Of a stretch of DNA of 60,000 bases, positions 32,422 through 44,393 are shown one piece after another. The notes below the pieces were generated by a model. The model was not told the DNA's origin and did not search any database. It saw only the letters and a list, made by a program, of their open reading frames with translations. Location: assembly GCA_030704615.1 (NCBI GenBank), contig CM060731.1:95400756-95460755 (forward strand), read 5' to 3'. The first letter of the stretch is position 1, and the number at the start of each line of letters is the position of its first letter. Both the position numbers and the translations under genes were made by a program. Origin of the DNA: Takakia lepidozioides (taxonomy: Eukaryota; Streptophyta; Takakiopsida; Takakiales; Takakiaceae).

Positions 32422-32478
32422 TGAATGCGGAAAGGGAAACAAATAGGAAACACCCCCATGATACACTAGCTGTAGGTC

Positions 32479-33177
32479 ATGACTGATTGTTCTGCGCGGG
32501 CTGAGTACTTAGAGATTTCCAACTCTTCTATCTTGGAGTTTCCTCCGCCTCGGATAGCGAAGGGATGGGTGAGTAAAAGCCGCGCGACATTTGGCGACCA
32601 TACTGGGGACCTGGGACATGAACAACCAGATGTGACAGGCATCTGGTGGGATCATGGTGGTTGGACCATTAAAGAATTTGAAGTGAATCAAATTCCCTGT
32701 GGAACGAAGGAAGAAAGATTGTCCAAACGATTCTTTCAAAGGTTCTTGGAATTGCCAGACGGTTGTAAAGAAAATATTCTTAAACGAGTGCATGATGCTG
32801 ATCCAGAATGGGGTCTGGAGAAAGGAGTGATAAAGATTTATCAGGTAGCCTGTAGAGGAAGAGCACGTTGGTTACCAACATTGGTTTATGTGATAGCGTT
32901 GCTATCCATTAAACGAGTAGAGTTTGAAGGCTGGGAAGAAAGAAAGGTGAATGTTTATACTCATATGCATGAAGAGCTTGTACTGGTAAAGAATTGGATT
33001 CCAAAGGATATTTTGTGGATCAAACTCACACCAAGAACAGCTTTTCAGACTTGTTTGCCATATGGTTATATGGTAACGGAGACTTCAAGTATAGCCAAGG
33101 GTGCATTGAAGCTTGAAAGAAACCCAGGCATATACGAGAGATATTACAGAAGAGAGTTTTGGTTATTGCCACATTAA
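32479..33177 (+). CDS. Family C ORF1, unknown protein
   Basis: 232-aa open frame beginning MTDCSARAEYLEISNSSI. It is nearly identical to 24295-24990 (minus) and to the partial 42880-43455 (minus). No known domain; conserved Trp-rich block GIWWDHGGWTIKEFEVN, amphipathic helix-like FFQRFLELPDGCKENILKRV, hydrophobic PTLVYVIALLSI. It lies directly behind the 5' LTR, ahead of gag. Staying open in two full copies while gag-pol frames are broken suggests it may matter for the element. Confidence 0.7.
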   Translation: MTDCSARAEYLEISNSSILEFPPPRIAKGWVSKSRATFGDHTGDLGHEQPDVTGIWWDHGGWTIKEFEVNQIPCGTKEERLSKRFFQRFLELPDGCKENILKRVHDADPEWGLEKGVIKIYQVACRGRARWLPTLVYVIALLSIKRVEFEGWEERKVNVYTHMHEELVLVKNWIPKDILWIKLTPRTAFQTCLPYGYMVTETSSIAKGALKLERNPGIYERYYRREFWLLPH

Positions 33178-33189
33178 AAGAAATGAAAG

Positions 33190-34573
33190 ACATGGGACAT
33201 GAGTGATGAAAGAAAGCTAGACGACAGAGATATTCATCAAAAGAGAAAGCTATCTGAAAGCTAATTATCCATATCTTTGGGAGAGAGGAATAGACATAGG
33301 GGAATCATCTGGACCTCTCACACCATCAAGATCAAAAAGTGCATCACCCTATACCGGAAGAACTAGAGTTGGATGCCACTCCTTCTGTTTCTTTTGCAAG
33401 AGATTAAGGGAATTGGTACAGGAAGAAGATCAATCACGAGGTGAAAGATCTGAGGTACATCCTTGGATAAAAGACTTGACAGAAATCTTTGATAAGAGTT
33501 GGCATGGAACACCAAAAGCAGGAACTCCAGTTTCTGAAGCAGAAGATGAAGAAGGAGAAGAGGATGTGGCAGAGCCAACGGAGAGTTCAGACTCTCCAAC
33601 ACCATTACAGTTGAGTTACATGAGTGAAGAAGAAACCCAAGGGCAGAACTTGGAGGATGAAAACAGAGAGAAGAAATAGAAGAGGAAGAATATGAAGAAG
33701 TAGACCCAACAGCTGAGGTTGAGACTACACCCAGGACATCCCAACCCGTTGGACCTGGATCAAGTGGAGCACTTGGATCACAGGCCAACGAAGGTGTCGG
33801 CTCAGGGGATCAGGCGGGCTGCCTGGATCTGGCTCTGGGGGGACAGGGAGTGTGGGAAGTAGTGCAACTGAAGCTGGGAATACTGTGAATATCGTGGGAC
33901 CAGAAGCAAGGAGTGCTCAAGGGCCACCACTTGGTGGAAGATCCACCACAAAAACAACAGGTCCAGAAGGACCAGCACCAGCAAGGGTGCCAGCACCTGT
34001 CAGTGGGCAGAAGGTAGGGCCACAGATGGCGTTACAACCAACACGGGCAAAACCACCCTTTCCAATATATTCAGGAAAAGGGGATCCCGATGTACACATT
34101 AGCCAATTTGAGCACATGTGTATAGTGAACATGAGAATGGCGATGATGCCAAGATGAGACTGTTTCCTTGTTCACTTATCAAGAAAGCAAGTGAATGGTA
34201 TGCAAGATTCCCTGATAATCATTTCCTAACCTGGAATGGCTTGAATACAGCATTTCGAAATAGGTTCAGGACAAGTAAAACTGAGGATGAAGTGTATGGA
34301 AGTTTACAACAGCTGAAGCAGAAGAAGCATGAAACTGTTGAAGAGTATATGGAGAAGATGGAATTGATGATGAAAAAGCTGGCTGCAGTACCAGCGCCCG
34401 GTTTACAGAAGACTTGGTTTGTGAGTGGATTAAGACCCAGAAGTTATGCTAATACAGTGGAGGAGGCATTTGAAACTGCGAACAGAATTGAGCAATTGGG
34501 AATGCTCAGGAGAGAAAAAAAGAAGATGAGGACTCTGAGGATGAGTCAGATGAAGAAGAAGAGCAAGAACTAA
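33190..34573 (+). pseudogene. Family C gag, capsid part (frameshifted)
   Basis: An acidic N-terminal part (33413-33679, for example EAEDEEGEEDVAEP) is followed in other frames by a Pro/Gly-rich linker and the retrotransposon gag domain: FPIYSGKGDPDVHISQFEHM, EWYARFPDNHFLTWNGLNTA, TVEEYMEKMELMMKKLAAV, FVSGLRPRSYANTVEEAFE. This is a typical gypsy capsid pattern. The shift near 34130 splits it between two frames. Confidence 0.85.
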
Positions 34574-34659
34574 AAGAAAGAGTAAGAGAAAGGAGAAGTT
34601 GAAGAGGGATAACTATGAAAAAAAATTGGAAGAAATCTTGAAGAAGTATGCCACAGAGG

Positions 34660-35119
34660 CTGCAACACATTGGAGGAAGGTGTATGGTGTGCAAAGTGCC
34701 AGAATGAAGGCCATACCACCACAGAATGCCACATGAAGGAGAAACACTGTACTATCTGTAAAATGGATAACCATTCTACTGAGAATTGTTACTACAACAG
34801 AAGGACAGCTGCAAGAGAACCTAGGCAAGTAAGGGTGCATCAGGTGCAGCCCCAGCCAAGAAGAAACAATGATCAGGACCACTATGGTAGGTCTGGTGGT
34901 TATAACAATGGCATGGAAGGGAGAGGTAATTCAAGAGGGAATTACCAAGGAAATTCCAGAGGCAACTATCAGGGTAATCCAAGGGGGAATTACCAGCCCG
35001 GGAATCAGGATTATAGAAATAATCCAAGAACAGACCAGGGCGAGGACCCAATGGTGAAGAGCTATGTTACTATTGTAATCAGCCAGGACATCGCAAGGCA
35101 GCCTGTTCATTCTGGATAA
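34660..35119 (+). pseudogene. Family C gag, nucleocapsid part with three zinc knuckles
   Basis: Two CX2CX4HX4C knuckles in one frame (CAKCQNEGHTTTEC and CTICKMDNHSTENC) and a third in the next frame (CYYCNQPGHRKAAC, 35065-35106). Between them are repeats of the type GNSRGNYQ, probably RNA-binding. Belongs to the same gag as 33190-34573. Confidence 0.88.
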
Positions 35120-35133
35120 GACACCAGAATGAG

Positions 35134-36251
35134 ATGAGAGCTCCTGTGAATGAGGGCCCAGTGGTGGCAGCTCACATGGTTAGGCCATGTGTTGTACCAG
35201 AAGTAAGTACAATGATAGTAACAAGAAGTAAAGCCAAACTAATACCTCCAGTAGAAGAGGAAGAAGATGAGACTGGAAGTGGCAATGATATGCCTGAAGA
35301 TGAAGAGACTTGGAAAGATGAGAAGGAACTGCACAAGGAAGTGGCAGATACTATAAGGGAAATGCAAAAGAGTACTGATATTCCTGTGGCAGATTCCTCT
35401 GATTCGGATGGAGAAAAAGAAGGGAGTGAGGAAGAAAGGAAAAAAAAAGATGCAGACATGCAAAGTAATGAAGAGACTTTGGCTGCAGTAATATGTCAGA
35501 CCAAAGCAGAAATTACCATTGGACAGCTATTAGCTGTGGCACCTTATTGTAGGCACAGGCTGTATCAGGCAATCAATCGAATTGCCCAAGAGACAGGAAA
35601 CACAGACCTGAACAGCAAGGTGACCAGTTATAATGTGAAGCCGGAAGGGCGAGAACCAGTCATGGACTTTGATGATTCTATGCCAGTAATCCATTGAGAA
35701 TTGGAAGCACAGAACTAACTGATGTACTGATAGATGGTGGTTCTGGAGTAAATATCATGACAGACCAATTAAGGAAGAAGCTTGGTCTAAGTAACATGAA
35801 ACCAGCCCCATTTACAGTAACAATGGCAGATCAAAGAAGTGTACAGCCATTGGGATTAATAAGAGGAGTTAAGATACAGATACAGAAAATGATCTTTATG
35901 ATCACAGTAACTGTATTAAAAATGGATGAAGTCATGGAGGCTTACTCCTTATTATTGGGACGTCCGTGGCTGAAACAGGCCAGGGTATTCCATGACTGGA
36001 ATTCTCAGTTACTAACTGTGCATAATGGGATGCACGAGATACAAATTACCACAAAGAAATCTAGTAGATTACCTGCTACAAGAAGACCTCGAGGAGTCAG
36101 AGAGTATGACTGGAGAGGAGGACTGGATGAGGAGCAGGAAGCTACCCTATTTGCTGCACACCCAGAGTGGGAGCAGGTTGCAGAGATGCGGCTGGAAAGC
36201 CTAAGTTGTTTAAGAGGTATCTGCTGTGGTGTAGTGCGGCAACACCATTGA
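35134..36251 (+). pseudogene. Family C acidic spacer and aspartic protease
   Basis: 35134-35697 is Glu/Asp-rich. From 35694 the frame encodes a retropepsin-like fold: VLIDGGSGVNIMTDQLRKKL with the active-site Asp in DGG rather than DTG/DSG, followed by YSLLLGRPWLKQARVFHDW, the usual C-terminal flap-side motif of plant gypsy proteases. Confidence 0.82.
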
Positions 36252-36299
36252 AGAGGAAACCAGCATTTACCCATCACATTTCTATGAAGAAAGGAGGGA

Positions 36300-37470
36300 G
36301 AGATAGAAATCCTAGAAGAACCAGCCACTGTGAGCTTAAAGGATGAAGTGGTGACTGGTTGGACAATCACAGCTGATGAGCAGGTGAGAGAAGTAAATGT
36401 GGGAACTCAGGAGGAACCGAGAATGGTGAAAGTAGGAGCTGATTTGGAGCCGGAATTCTTCGAAGAAGCTAAAAGCTTGTTCATCAAATACAGAGATGTA
36501 TTTGCTTGGAGCTATGAGGATCTAAAAGGATACCACCTGAAGTCTGTCAGCATAAGATTGAACTGGAACCAGGGTCAGTACCAATCAAGCAGGCGAGGTA
36601 TAGAATGAATCCCAACTACGCACAGAAGGTTGGAGAAGAGATAAAGAAGTTGGCTGAGGCTAAGTTTATATACCCAATAGAGTATACAACTTGGTTGTCA
36701 CCCATTGTGTTAGTTCCAAGAAGAATGGCAAACTAAGAGTATGTGTGAACTATAAGAAGCTGAATGCTTGTACGAAGAAAGATCCTTTCCCTTTGCCATT
36801 CACGAAGCAGTATTAGACACTGTGGCAGGCCATGAGATGTACTCATTCATGGATGGCTTCAGTGGTTATAATCAAGTGCAAGTGGCAGAAGAAGACCAAG
36901 GGAAAACAGCTTTCATCACAGACTGGGGGGCTTATGCATACAAAGTCATGCCCTTTGGACTTTGTAATGCACCAGCGACCTTTCAGAGAGTGATAAGTGA
37001 ATCTTTTCATGAGTATCTGGATGATTTCATGCAGGTATTCTTGGATGATTTCAGTGTGTACAGCTCTAAGAGTGAGCACTTGCATAAATTGGAGTTATGT
37101 TTGGCCAGATGCAGGATGAGAGGTCTGGGCTTGAATCCAGAGAAGTGTACTTTCTGTGTGAACTCAGGGGTGCTTCTGGGACACATTGTGTGTAAGAAGG
37201 GACTTCTTGTGGATCCCAGGAAGACAGAGTCCATTAAAGTCTCTCCACCACCAGTGAATGTTAAGAGTTTAAGGAGATTCCTTGGGCAAACCAGTTATTA
37301 CAGAAGATTTGTCAAAAGGTATGCACAAATAGCAGCACCATTGAGCAAGCTTCTGAAGAAAGATGCAGTGTTTGCCTGGACAGCTGAATGTCAACAGGCG
37401 TTTGAGGAACTTACACTGTCAGTAACAACTACACCTGTGCTGATTAACCCCCACTGGCACTGCATGTAGT
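36300..37470 (+). pseudogene. Family C reverse transcriptase (frameshifted)
   Basis: RT begins in several frames (TTWLSPIVLVPRRMAN region with an indel near 36720), then is open at 36768-37469: MYSFMDGFSGYNQVQVAEED, KVMPFGLCNAPATFQRVISE, catalytic VFLDDFSVYSS, GLGLNPEKCTFCV, LRRFLGQTSYYRRFVKRYAQ. The FLDD box is characteristic of Athila/Tat-type elements. Confidence 0.88.
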
Positions 37471-37895
37471 ATTTCATGTTCACTGCGATGCATCAGGAGA
37501 AGCGTTGGGTGCGGTGTTAGCCCAGAATGTTACAGGGAATATAGATTCACCTGTGTACTATGCTAGCCGGTTGATGAACAGTGCTGAGAGGAACTATAGT
37601 ACAACGGAAAGAGAAGCATTGGCAATGATTTATGCAGTCAAGAAATTTCAGGCATTACCTATTGGGAAGAAAGTTTATGTTTTATGTGGATCACCAGGCT
37701 CTGATATATCTGGTGAACAAACCTTTGATAAGTGGAAGGATAGCGAGGTGGTTAATAATCTTGCATGAGTTTGAGTTCGAGGTTATTTACAAGCCTGGCC
37801 GTTTGCATCTTGTGGCAGATCATTTGTCACGACTAACAACAGGAGAGGCCGCCACAGGAGTGGACGATCAGTTACCTGATGCGAGTTTATTTTAA
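37471..37895 (+). pseudogene. Family C RNase H
   Basis: RNase H pieces in two frames: GAVLAQNVTGNIDSPVYYAS, NYSTTEREALAMIYAVKKF, then FEVIYKPGRLHLVADHLSRL. A small indel near 37690 separates the frames. Confidence 0.85.
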
Positions 37896-39157
37896 TGGAG
37901 GTGCAAGGAAGTGCAGATGAATGGTTAGATTGGCAGTGGCCAATCAGATACTACCTTGCTCATGGTCAGTGCCCACCTAGTTATGGTAAGGAGCAGAGGA
38001 AGAGAATTGCTATCAAAGCTTTACCTTATACTATGGTAGGAAGCAGAATGTATAAGTTAGGACCTGATGGAGTACTAAAACGATGCTTGTACCACCATGA
38101 AGTAAATAAAGTCTTGGAGGAAGTTCATAAAGGAGTGGCTGGAGGTCATTTTGGAGAAGAGACTACCAGTAGAAAGATACTACTCGCAGGATACTGGTGG
38201 CCTACTTTGTTCAAAGATGTACATGAGTATTGTCAGAAGTGTGATGAATGTCAGAGGCTAGGACCTTTGCAGAGATCTGGAAGGATGGCCTTGCATCCTA
38301 CAATGCCTACGGAACCATTTCAGAAATGGGGACTAGACTTTGTTGGACCAATTAATCCACCATCCAAGAATACACGAAACAGGTACATAATTACAGCCAC
38401 TGATTATACTACAAAGTGGGTGGAAGCTAAAGCTTTGAGGGACAACACAGCCAAGTCCACAGCAAGGTTCCTGTACGAGAACATACTACTTAACGATTTG
38501 GCTGTCCCTTAGAATTTATCAGTGATCAAGGAAGTCACTTCATGAATGAGACCATTGAGTGTTGACTAAAGAGTTTATGATTGTGCATAGAAAGAGTACA
38601 ACATATTACCCACAGGTAATGGGCAGGCAGAGGCTACCAACAAAATACTATGTACTATCTTGGCTAAGATAGTCAATCAAAACAGAACGGATTGGGATAC
38701 AAAGCTGCTGACAGCTTTATGGTCATACAGGACTTCATATAAAGTCACCACTAAGTATAACACCATTCCAATTAGTTTATGGTATGAAGCCTTACTTCCA
38801 GTGAAATTCCTGTTACCTACCATGAGAACGGAGTGGGGAAAAAGAATGGAATTGCAAGACTCCATCAAGGTCAGGAAACATGAATTATACCATGTGGAAG
38901 AAGTACGTGCTGATGCAGCTGATAATATGACCAGAATTCAGATGAAGCGAAAGGAACAGTTTGATGAAGGCAAATTAAAGACTTTTAAGACGGGGGATTT
39001 GGTTCTATGGTTGCAGAAGAAAGGAAAGATTCAAGCTTCTAAGCTCAAATCACCGTGGAAAGGACCTTATGTCATACAAAAGATGTATGATAACACACCG
39101 CCATGTTACAAACCATTAACAAAGAAATGCTGGGAAGAGTCAATGCAAATAAGTTGA
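37895..39157 (+). pseudogene. Family C integrase (broken)
   Basis: Zinc-finger part ([29 protein letters not shown]) and core start ([34 protein letters not shown]) are open to 38512. Frame is lost at the second catalytic region near 38515-38660, where ISDQGSHF and YYPQVMGQAEATNK can be read in mixed frames. The C-terminal part (38660-39157) is open: GKLKTFKTGDLVLWLQKKGK, SPWKGPYVIQK. Confidence 0.85.
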
Positions 39158-39237
39158 AGGGTTACAGTGGTATCCATGACAAACCCCTGCAGCATGATTT
39201 GCATATAGAACCGCAAGAACAGTCACGGCTGCACCAG

Positions 39238-39600
39238 TGTTACGAACGGAGTATGGAACACTTGTTGCTAGGCCCAGCATATACGACCGGGTGGGCAAAA
39301 CAAACGTGACACAGCTATACAACACACACCCATCACGACGTGACAACAGCAACCACAAAACAGCCCATCACGACGTGACACACACAGCCCATCACAGCCC
39401 ATCACGACGTGACACAGCCAACCACAGCCTTTCACGACGTGACCACCAACCACACAGCCCAGCAAGGCGCACACAGCCTATAACACATACCACAGCTTGT
39501 CACAGCCTATCACAGCTTACCACAGTGCATCACACACAGCCTATCACAGGTAACACAGTATGACACAGCCTGTTACAGCTCAACACAGCCTACTAAAGTT
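39238..39600. repeat. CACAGCC / CATCACGACGTGACA minisatellite
   Basis: After the integrase, repeated units of CATCACGACGTGACACAGCC type give way to plain CACAGCCTATCACAG units. CACGACGTGA is itself nearly palindromic. It resembles the LTR minisatellites but is not within a recognised LTR. Confidence 0.85.
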
Positions 39601-39604
39601 ACAC

Positions 39605-40258
39605 CATCCATAGATCAGTGGCAAGTGGACACATAATAACTTCAAGAAAATGGATGACGGAAGAGGAAACGAAATTACTTTAAAAATAGACACGTGGAGG
39701 TCAGGGCGCGACACACAGCAGACAATGAAGTGCAAGGACAGGTGTCAAAAAGAAAGAAGACAAGAACGGCCGTCAAAAGGGATGAAAGCCAGGCCCATTA
39801 ATGAATATGGAAAAAGGGAAACGGAACGAACGGCAAGTACGGAAAAGCCGAATTCATGTCGCATGTGTGATCCTAGTGGACTATCCAACAGGGAAGTCCA
39901 CTAAAGAAGATAAAATTTAAAATCCAGTCACAGCAGATACAGCCAATAGAAAACCAGAGAAATGATCAAGAAAATGGAGGGAAATTGAGCGCAAGAGGCG
40001 GCGTCGTTCTGAGTACGGCGTCTCGACAGGACAGGCCATAAATGCTATAACTTGGAAACTAATGAGGAACTAACAGACTATACGCTCGCAATATTACTTA
40101 CGCAGTGGCATAGACACGAAACGACAGAGCAGAGCTTTTCTCTTGAGCAATGCTTGCAAGCCCCGCAGGCTTACAAGAGATTACCCATAGCTTTCTGCGG
40201 CAACCATACGTTTATGCTTGTGGCACTACAGGCATTCCTGCAGTTGTTACAGCCAAAG
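39605..40258 (+). repeat. Direct repeat, left copy (~650 bp)
   Basis: Similar over its whole length to 42212-42880 (shared runs include CACGTGGA-GTCAGGGCGC, CCTAGTGGAC and the GCTTGCAAGCCCCGCAGGCT run). It encodes a small frame with ELTDYTLAILLTQWH and PIAFCGNHTFML. It could be the LTR of a nested short element; TG...CA ends are not clear. Confidence 0.7.
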
Positions 40259-42211
40259 CGTTCTGTGAGTCTAAGATGAAGAGAGTGAGAGGAATGGAGG
40301 AAATCAGGGTGAAGAGCACCACAATTCTGCAGAAACAAACGATGGTACCCCACAGGCGATAAAGATACTGGAGGAGCTGAGATTGGAAGGATTGCAAAGC
40401 CTAGATTGGACACTACACCATAGACAATACATGTTACAATTTTTGCAGAACTTTGAGCCAAGGACAGGAAAACAACGGTGAAGGGAGTTGAATTAATGCT
40501 TACTCCCCTATACCTCCAGCAATTGTTTCGATTGCCAGCAGGTCAGGTGCATGTGGGGGAACACAGGGCAAGACTGCAAATAGGGGACTTATTCCAAGAA
40601 GGGAGTTTCTTTAAAACTCAGGTTATGCTTGTACCAAAGCTGTGTACCAGGGTTAAAAGAGATAGGCCAGGTATTGAACGTTCTGTTTGCCCTGAAACAG
40701 AACCACAATATTTGAGCAGATCCTTCACAGAGGAAATACCAAAGGCCTGAAGGACAAGAGGTACAATGGGCGGACATAATGTACAACGCACTAGTAGAGG
40801 AGATGAAAAGATTACAAGGTACTACCGCAAAGTCTCCTATCATAGTGTCTGGCCCAATCATTGCTCAAATAATCCTTAATTCTGGCATACTTAATGCACA
40901 AGAAAGGAAGGAATGGGAGTGTTTGAGCCAGAAACAACTGCAATGGAAGAGCAAGGCTCTTCACACAGTGAGGGTGGACTAGCAGCACAACCCGAGACTA
41001 AGAGGCAGAGAAGGGGAAAGACTGTAGTGGCGGATCCACTGGCTTCACGGATTCCGCATGATTAATTTCCCAAGCTCATGGCCAGGAAGGGGCACAGCAG
41101 CACAGACAAATGCTATTACTGGAAGCAGACCTTCAGAGAGGGAGAGGAAGTTACTTCTGCATCACAGCCAACACAGCCACTTGAACGACTTGTCACAAGG
41201 TCACAAGTTATCCATGCAGCTCAACCCGAAATAATTGATTTGGAAAGTGAGGGATAGATATTCCAACTACAGAACAGATAGTGGCAGAAATAGAGAAAGG
41301 GGACCTTCTCTATGAATATTCTGGTCTGGTCAAGGAGACATAAATCCCAGAGGTGCAACAGTTGCCCAGGGAAATCCTGAGGGTGCATATAATGCACACA
41401 CCTGTGTCGGAGGTACCACAGGCGGAAGGTCATGACACTGTAACCCAGTCATAGATGAAGTAGTTCAGGAAGAAAATCCGGTGGGACAATGGCATGAATG
41501 GTTAGTGAGACATCATACTGTTGAGATCAGGAGGAACAGCAGCACCCTCACCATGATGACCCTCAACAGGCAATGCTGATGAGTTCCATAGGCAGGACAC
41601 TTAATTTGTTGGGGACTTATGTCAAATCCCATGTTCCAATTACCCAATTGACAGCCTTGAAAGAGGAACTCAGGAAGAGTTTGAGGCTCGACTTGCCACT
41701 GAGTGTGCAAACAAGGTCGATGAAGAGGTCACTCTCAGATGAAGCAGGACTTGGGCAATACAGAAATGGCTTTGCAGTTGGCCAAGCAACAATTGATTGA
41801 GGCAGGCCTCGCGCAAGACCAGTTGCACGAAGCACATAAGCAACAGCTATACCAAATGCAGGTGCAGCATGAGAGCAAGTTGCAAGAACTGAATGCACTA
41901 CATACGGAGTTGCAGACAGTGCATAACAGGATGGCGATACATGTGCTACATTTACAACTATGCTTGACCAATCAACAAAAGAAATAAACAGTCAAGCGGA
42001 AAATGTACGAAGGCAGAAGAAGAGAATGTTGAGCAAATGAAGCTCATTGTCGATATGAAGAATACAATCTGTCGCAATGAAGATACTTTCAAGCAATACA
42101 GGCAGAGGGAAGCTGATCAAGAGCAACACATCGTGGAGTTGCAACAAACCATCGTGGCCAATAGAAATGAAATCGCGGTCAGTAACAAGGCTTCGAAGGA
42201 AGCCAATACAA
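40259..42211 (+). other. Region between direct repeats with coiled-coil frames
   Basis: Fragments of open frames, none long. 40478-40750 encodes TPLYLQQLFRLPAGQVHVGE. 41739-41987 is a strong coiled coil (ALQLAKQQLIEAGLAQDQLH). 42037-42240 is another (QHIVELQQTIVANRNEIAV). It could be the decayed env-position region of family C, which in the other copy (13028-13190) also begins with a coiled coil, but I see no direct match. Confidence 0.5.
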
Positions 42212-42880
42212 AATCCATAGAGTCAGTGACAGGTGGACGCAGGCTAACTTCAGGGAAATGGCCGGCGGAAGAAAGGACGGAAGCCAGTTTAGAAAGGGAC
42301 ACGTGGAAGTCAGGGCGCAACACACAGCTGAGAAGGAAGTGCAAGAATAGATGTCATCAAGAAAGAGGACAAGAATGGCCGTCAAAATACCTAATTAGCA
42401 CGTCAATTTGGATGAATGGCCTTCCCATTAATGAATACGGAAAAGGGGCAACAGAACAAACGGCAAGTACAGAAAAGCGAAATTCTTGTCACATGTGTTA
42501 TCCTAGTGGACAGTCCAGCAAGGAAAGTCCACTAAAGAAAACTAAATCTAAAATCCAGTCATAGCGGTTACAGCCAATCGAAAGCCAGAAAAAAGATCAA
42601 GAAATTGGAGGGAATTTAAGCGCTAGAGTCGGCGTCGTTCTAGGTAACGGGCGTCTCGACGGGACAAACCATCAATGCTATAGCTTTGAAGCTATGGAGG
42701 AACTAACAGACTATACACTCGCAATATTACTTACACAGTGGCATAAGGACGGAAGAACAGAGCAGATCTTTTCTCTTAATCGATGCTTGCAAGCCCCGCA
42801 GGCTTACAAGAAATTACCCATAGCTTTTTGTGGCAACCATACGTTTATGCTTTGTGCCCTGCAGGCATTTCTTCAATTGT
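42212..42880 (+). repeat. Direct repeat, right copy
   Basis: Partner of 39605-40258. Carries the same small frame (MEELTDYTLAILLTQWHK). It is cut at about 42880 by an inverted family C fragment. Confidence 0.7.
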
Positions 42881-43455
42881 TATGGCAAACAAGTCTGGAA
42901 AGCTGTTCTTGGTGTGAGTTTGATCCACAAAATATCCTTTGGAATCCAATTCTTTACCAGTACAAGCTGCATATGAGTATAAACATTCACCTTTCTTTCC
43001 TCCCAGCCTTCAAACTCTACTCGCTTAATGGATAGCAATGCTATCACATAAACCAGTGTTGGTAACCAATGTGCTCTTCCTCTACAGGCCACATGATAAA
43101 TCTTTATCACTCCTTTCTCCAGACCCCACTCAGGATCAGCATCATGCACTCTCTTAAGAATGTTTTCTTTACAACCGTCTGGCAATTCCAAGAACCTCTG
43201 AAAGAATCGTTTGGACAATCTTTCCTTCTCAGTTTCACAAAGAATTTGATTCACATCAAATTCTTTAATTCTCCAACCACCATGATCCCACCAGATGCCT
43301 GTCACATCTGGTTGTTCATGACCCAGTTCCCCAGTATGGTCGCCAAATGTCGCGCGGCTTTTACTCACCCATCCCTTCGCTATCCGAGGCGGAAACTCCA
43401 AGATAGAAGAGTTGGAAATCTCTAAGCACTCAGCCCGCTCAGAAAAATCAGTCAT
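42881..43455 (-). pseudogene. Family C ORF1, 3'-truncated third copy
   Basis: Minus-strand copy of ORF1, beginning MTDFSERAECLEISNSSILE and ending at AFQTCLP where it abuts plus-oriented family C sequence. A short in-frame deletion removes HEE of YTHMHEELVL. The join of two oppositely oriented copies of one family marks a rearrangement. Confidence 0.82.
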
Positions 43456-43512
43456 GACCTACAGCTAGTGTATCATGGGGGTGTTTTCTATTCGTTTTCC
43501 TTCCCGCATTCA

Positions 43513-44393
43513 TGTTAGCTAGTTACCTTATTGTTGGTAATTAAGTATCAGTTTGCTTCAGCAATTTATCGGATTCCATCAACTCATCCATTCATTCCAC
43601 AGCTTCACTCAGATCTCTACACAGTGTGAGTATGTAGTATGTATCAGATTAATATCTATCAAGTATCAGGCTGAAGCCATGGTATCTCTATTCTGCTCTA
43701 CATTACAACTCTACTTCTTGCATTCAACAAGTATCAACAGATCGTTCTCCTCCTACTCCGTGCTCTCCCTCTTTCTGCTCAGAGATCCGCTCTCCGCTTC
43801 ATTTCCTAGTTCTGATTTCCCCTAAGTGATGTCCGAAACCCCCCCCAGAAGTGATCCCAGAATTGATCATTTTCCAGTCCTTGCTCCTGGCTTTATCTTC
43901 CTACCGTTGTTCTAACCGTTTCCCTCACTAACCGTCATCCGTGAACTAACATGTTCCATTCGCAGGTATTGTTCCCCACAGTCGTTCCCTGTTTTGCTAT
44001 CCGTTCCCTATGGTCGTGACAGCTGTGTCAAGCTGTGACTGGCTGTGTGAAACTGTGACCGGCTGTGACCGGCTGTGTCGGGCTGTGACTGGCTGTGATT
44101 GGCTGTGACGGGCTGTGTCGGCTGTGCGAAGCTGTGACGGGCTGTGTTGGGCTGTGACTGGCTGTGCGACTGTGTTGGGCTGTGTCGGGCTGTGTTGGCT
44201 GTGTTGGGCTGTGTCGGCTATGACTGGCTGTGTTGGACTGTGACGGCTGTGTTGGCTGTGACGGGCTGTTTAACCCCCCTTTAAAGTGCGCTGCTGTCAC
44301 CCCTAAGGCTCCTGTTGGTCTCAGTCTGTGCAAAAATTAAGGGTACCCCACAGATCTCGTAAAAGTGTCTAAGTCCCAGACAGTCCTCTAACA
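43513..44393 (-). mobile_element. Family C LTR-d (5' LTR), 881 bp
   Basis: Minus-strand LTR with TGTTAG/CTAACA ends. GGCTGTG minisatellite at about 44020-44270. Its outer end lies in intron 1 of element A copy A3, directly before ACGTTCGAAATGCGG. Confidence 0.92.

Larger units (their letters stand above)
31552..42880 (+). mobile_element. Family C LTR retrotransposon, long copy
   Basis: Order: 5' LTR-b, ORF1, gag with three zinc knuckles, protease, RT, RNase H, integrase, then a non-conserved 3' part with direct repeats. No 3' LTR of the same orientation follows; the copy runs into an inverted family C fragment at about 42880. The FLDD form of the RT box (VFLDDFSVYSS) and the extra ORFs suggest the Athila/Tat side of plant gypsy elements. 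Several frameshifts make it defective. Confidence 0.85.

Noticed and set aside
31552-32478. tRNA primer-binding site just after LTR-b
   Set aside because: I found no clear TGG-start match to a tRNA 3' end directly after the LTR.
42881-43425. Plus-strand frames opposite ORF1 (for example 43069-43425)
   Set aside because: Antisense of the conserved family C ORF1.
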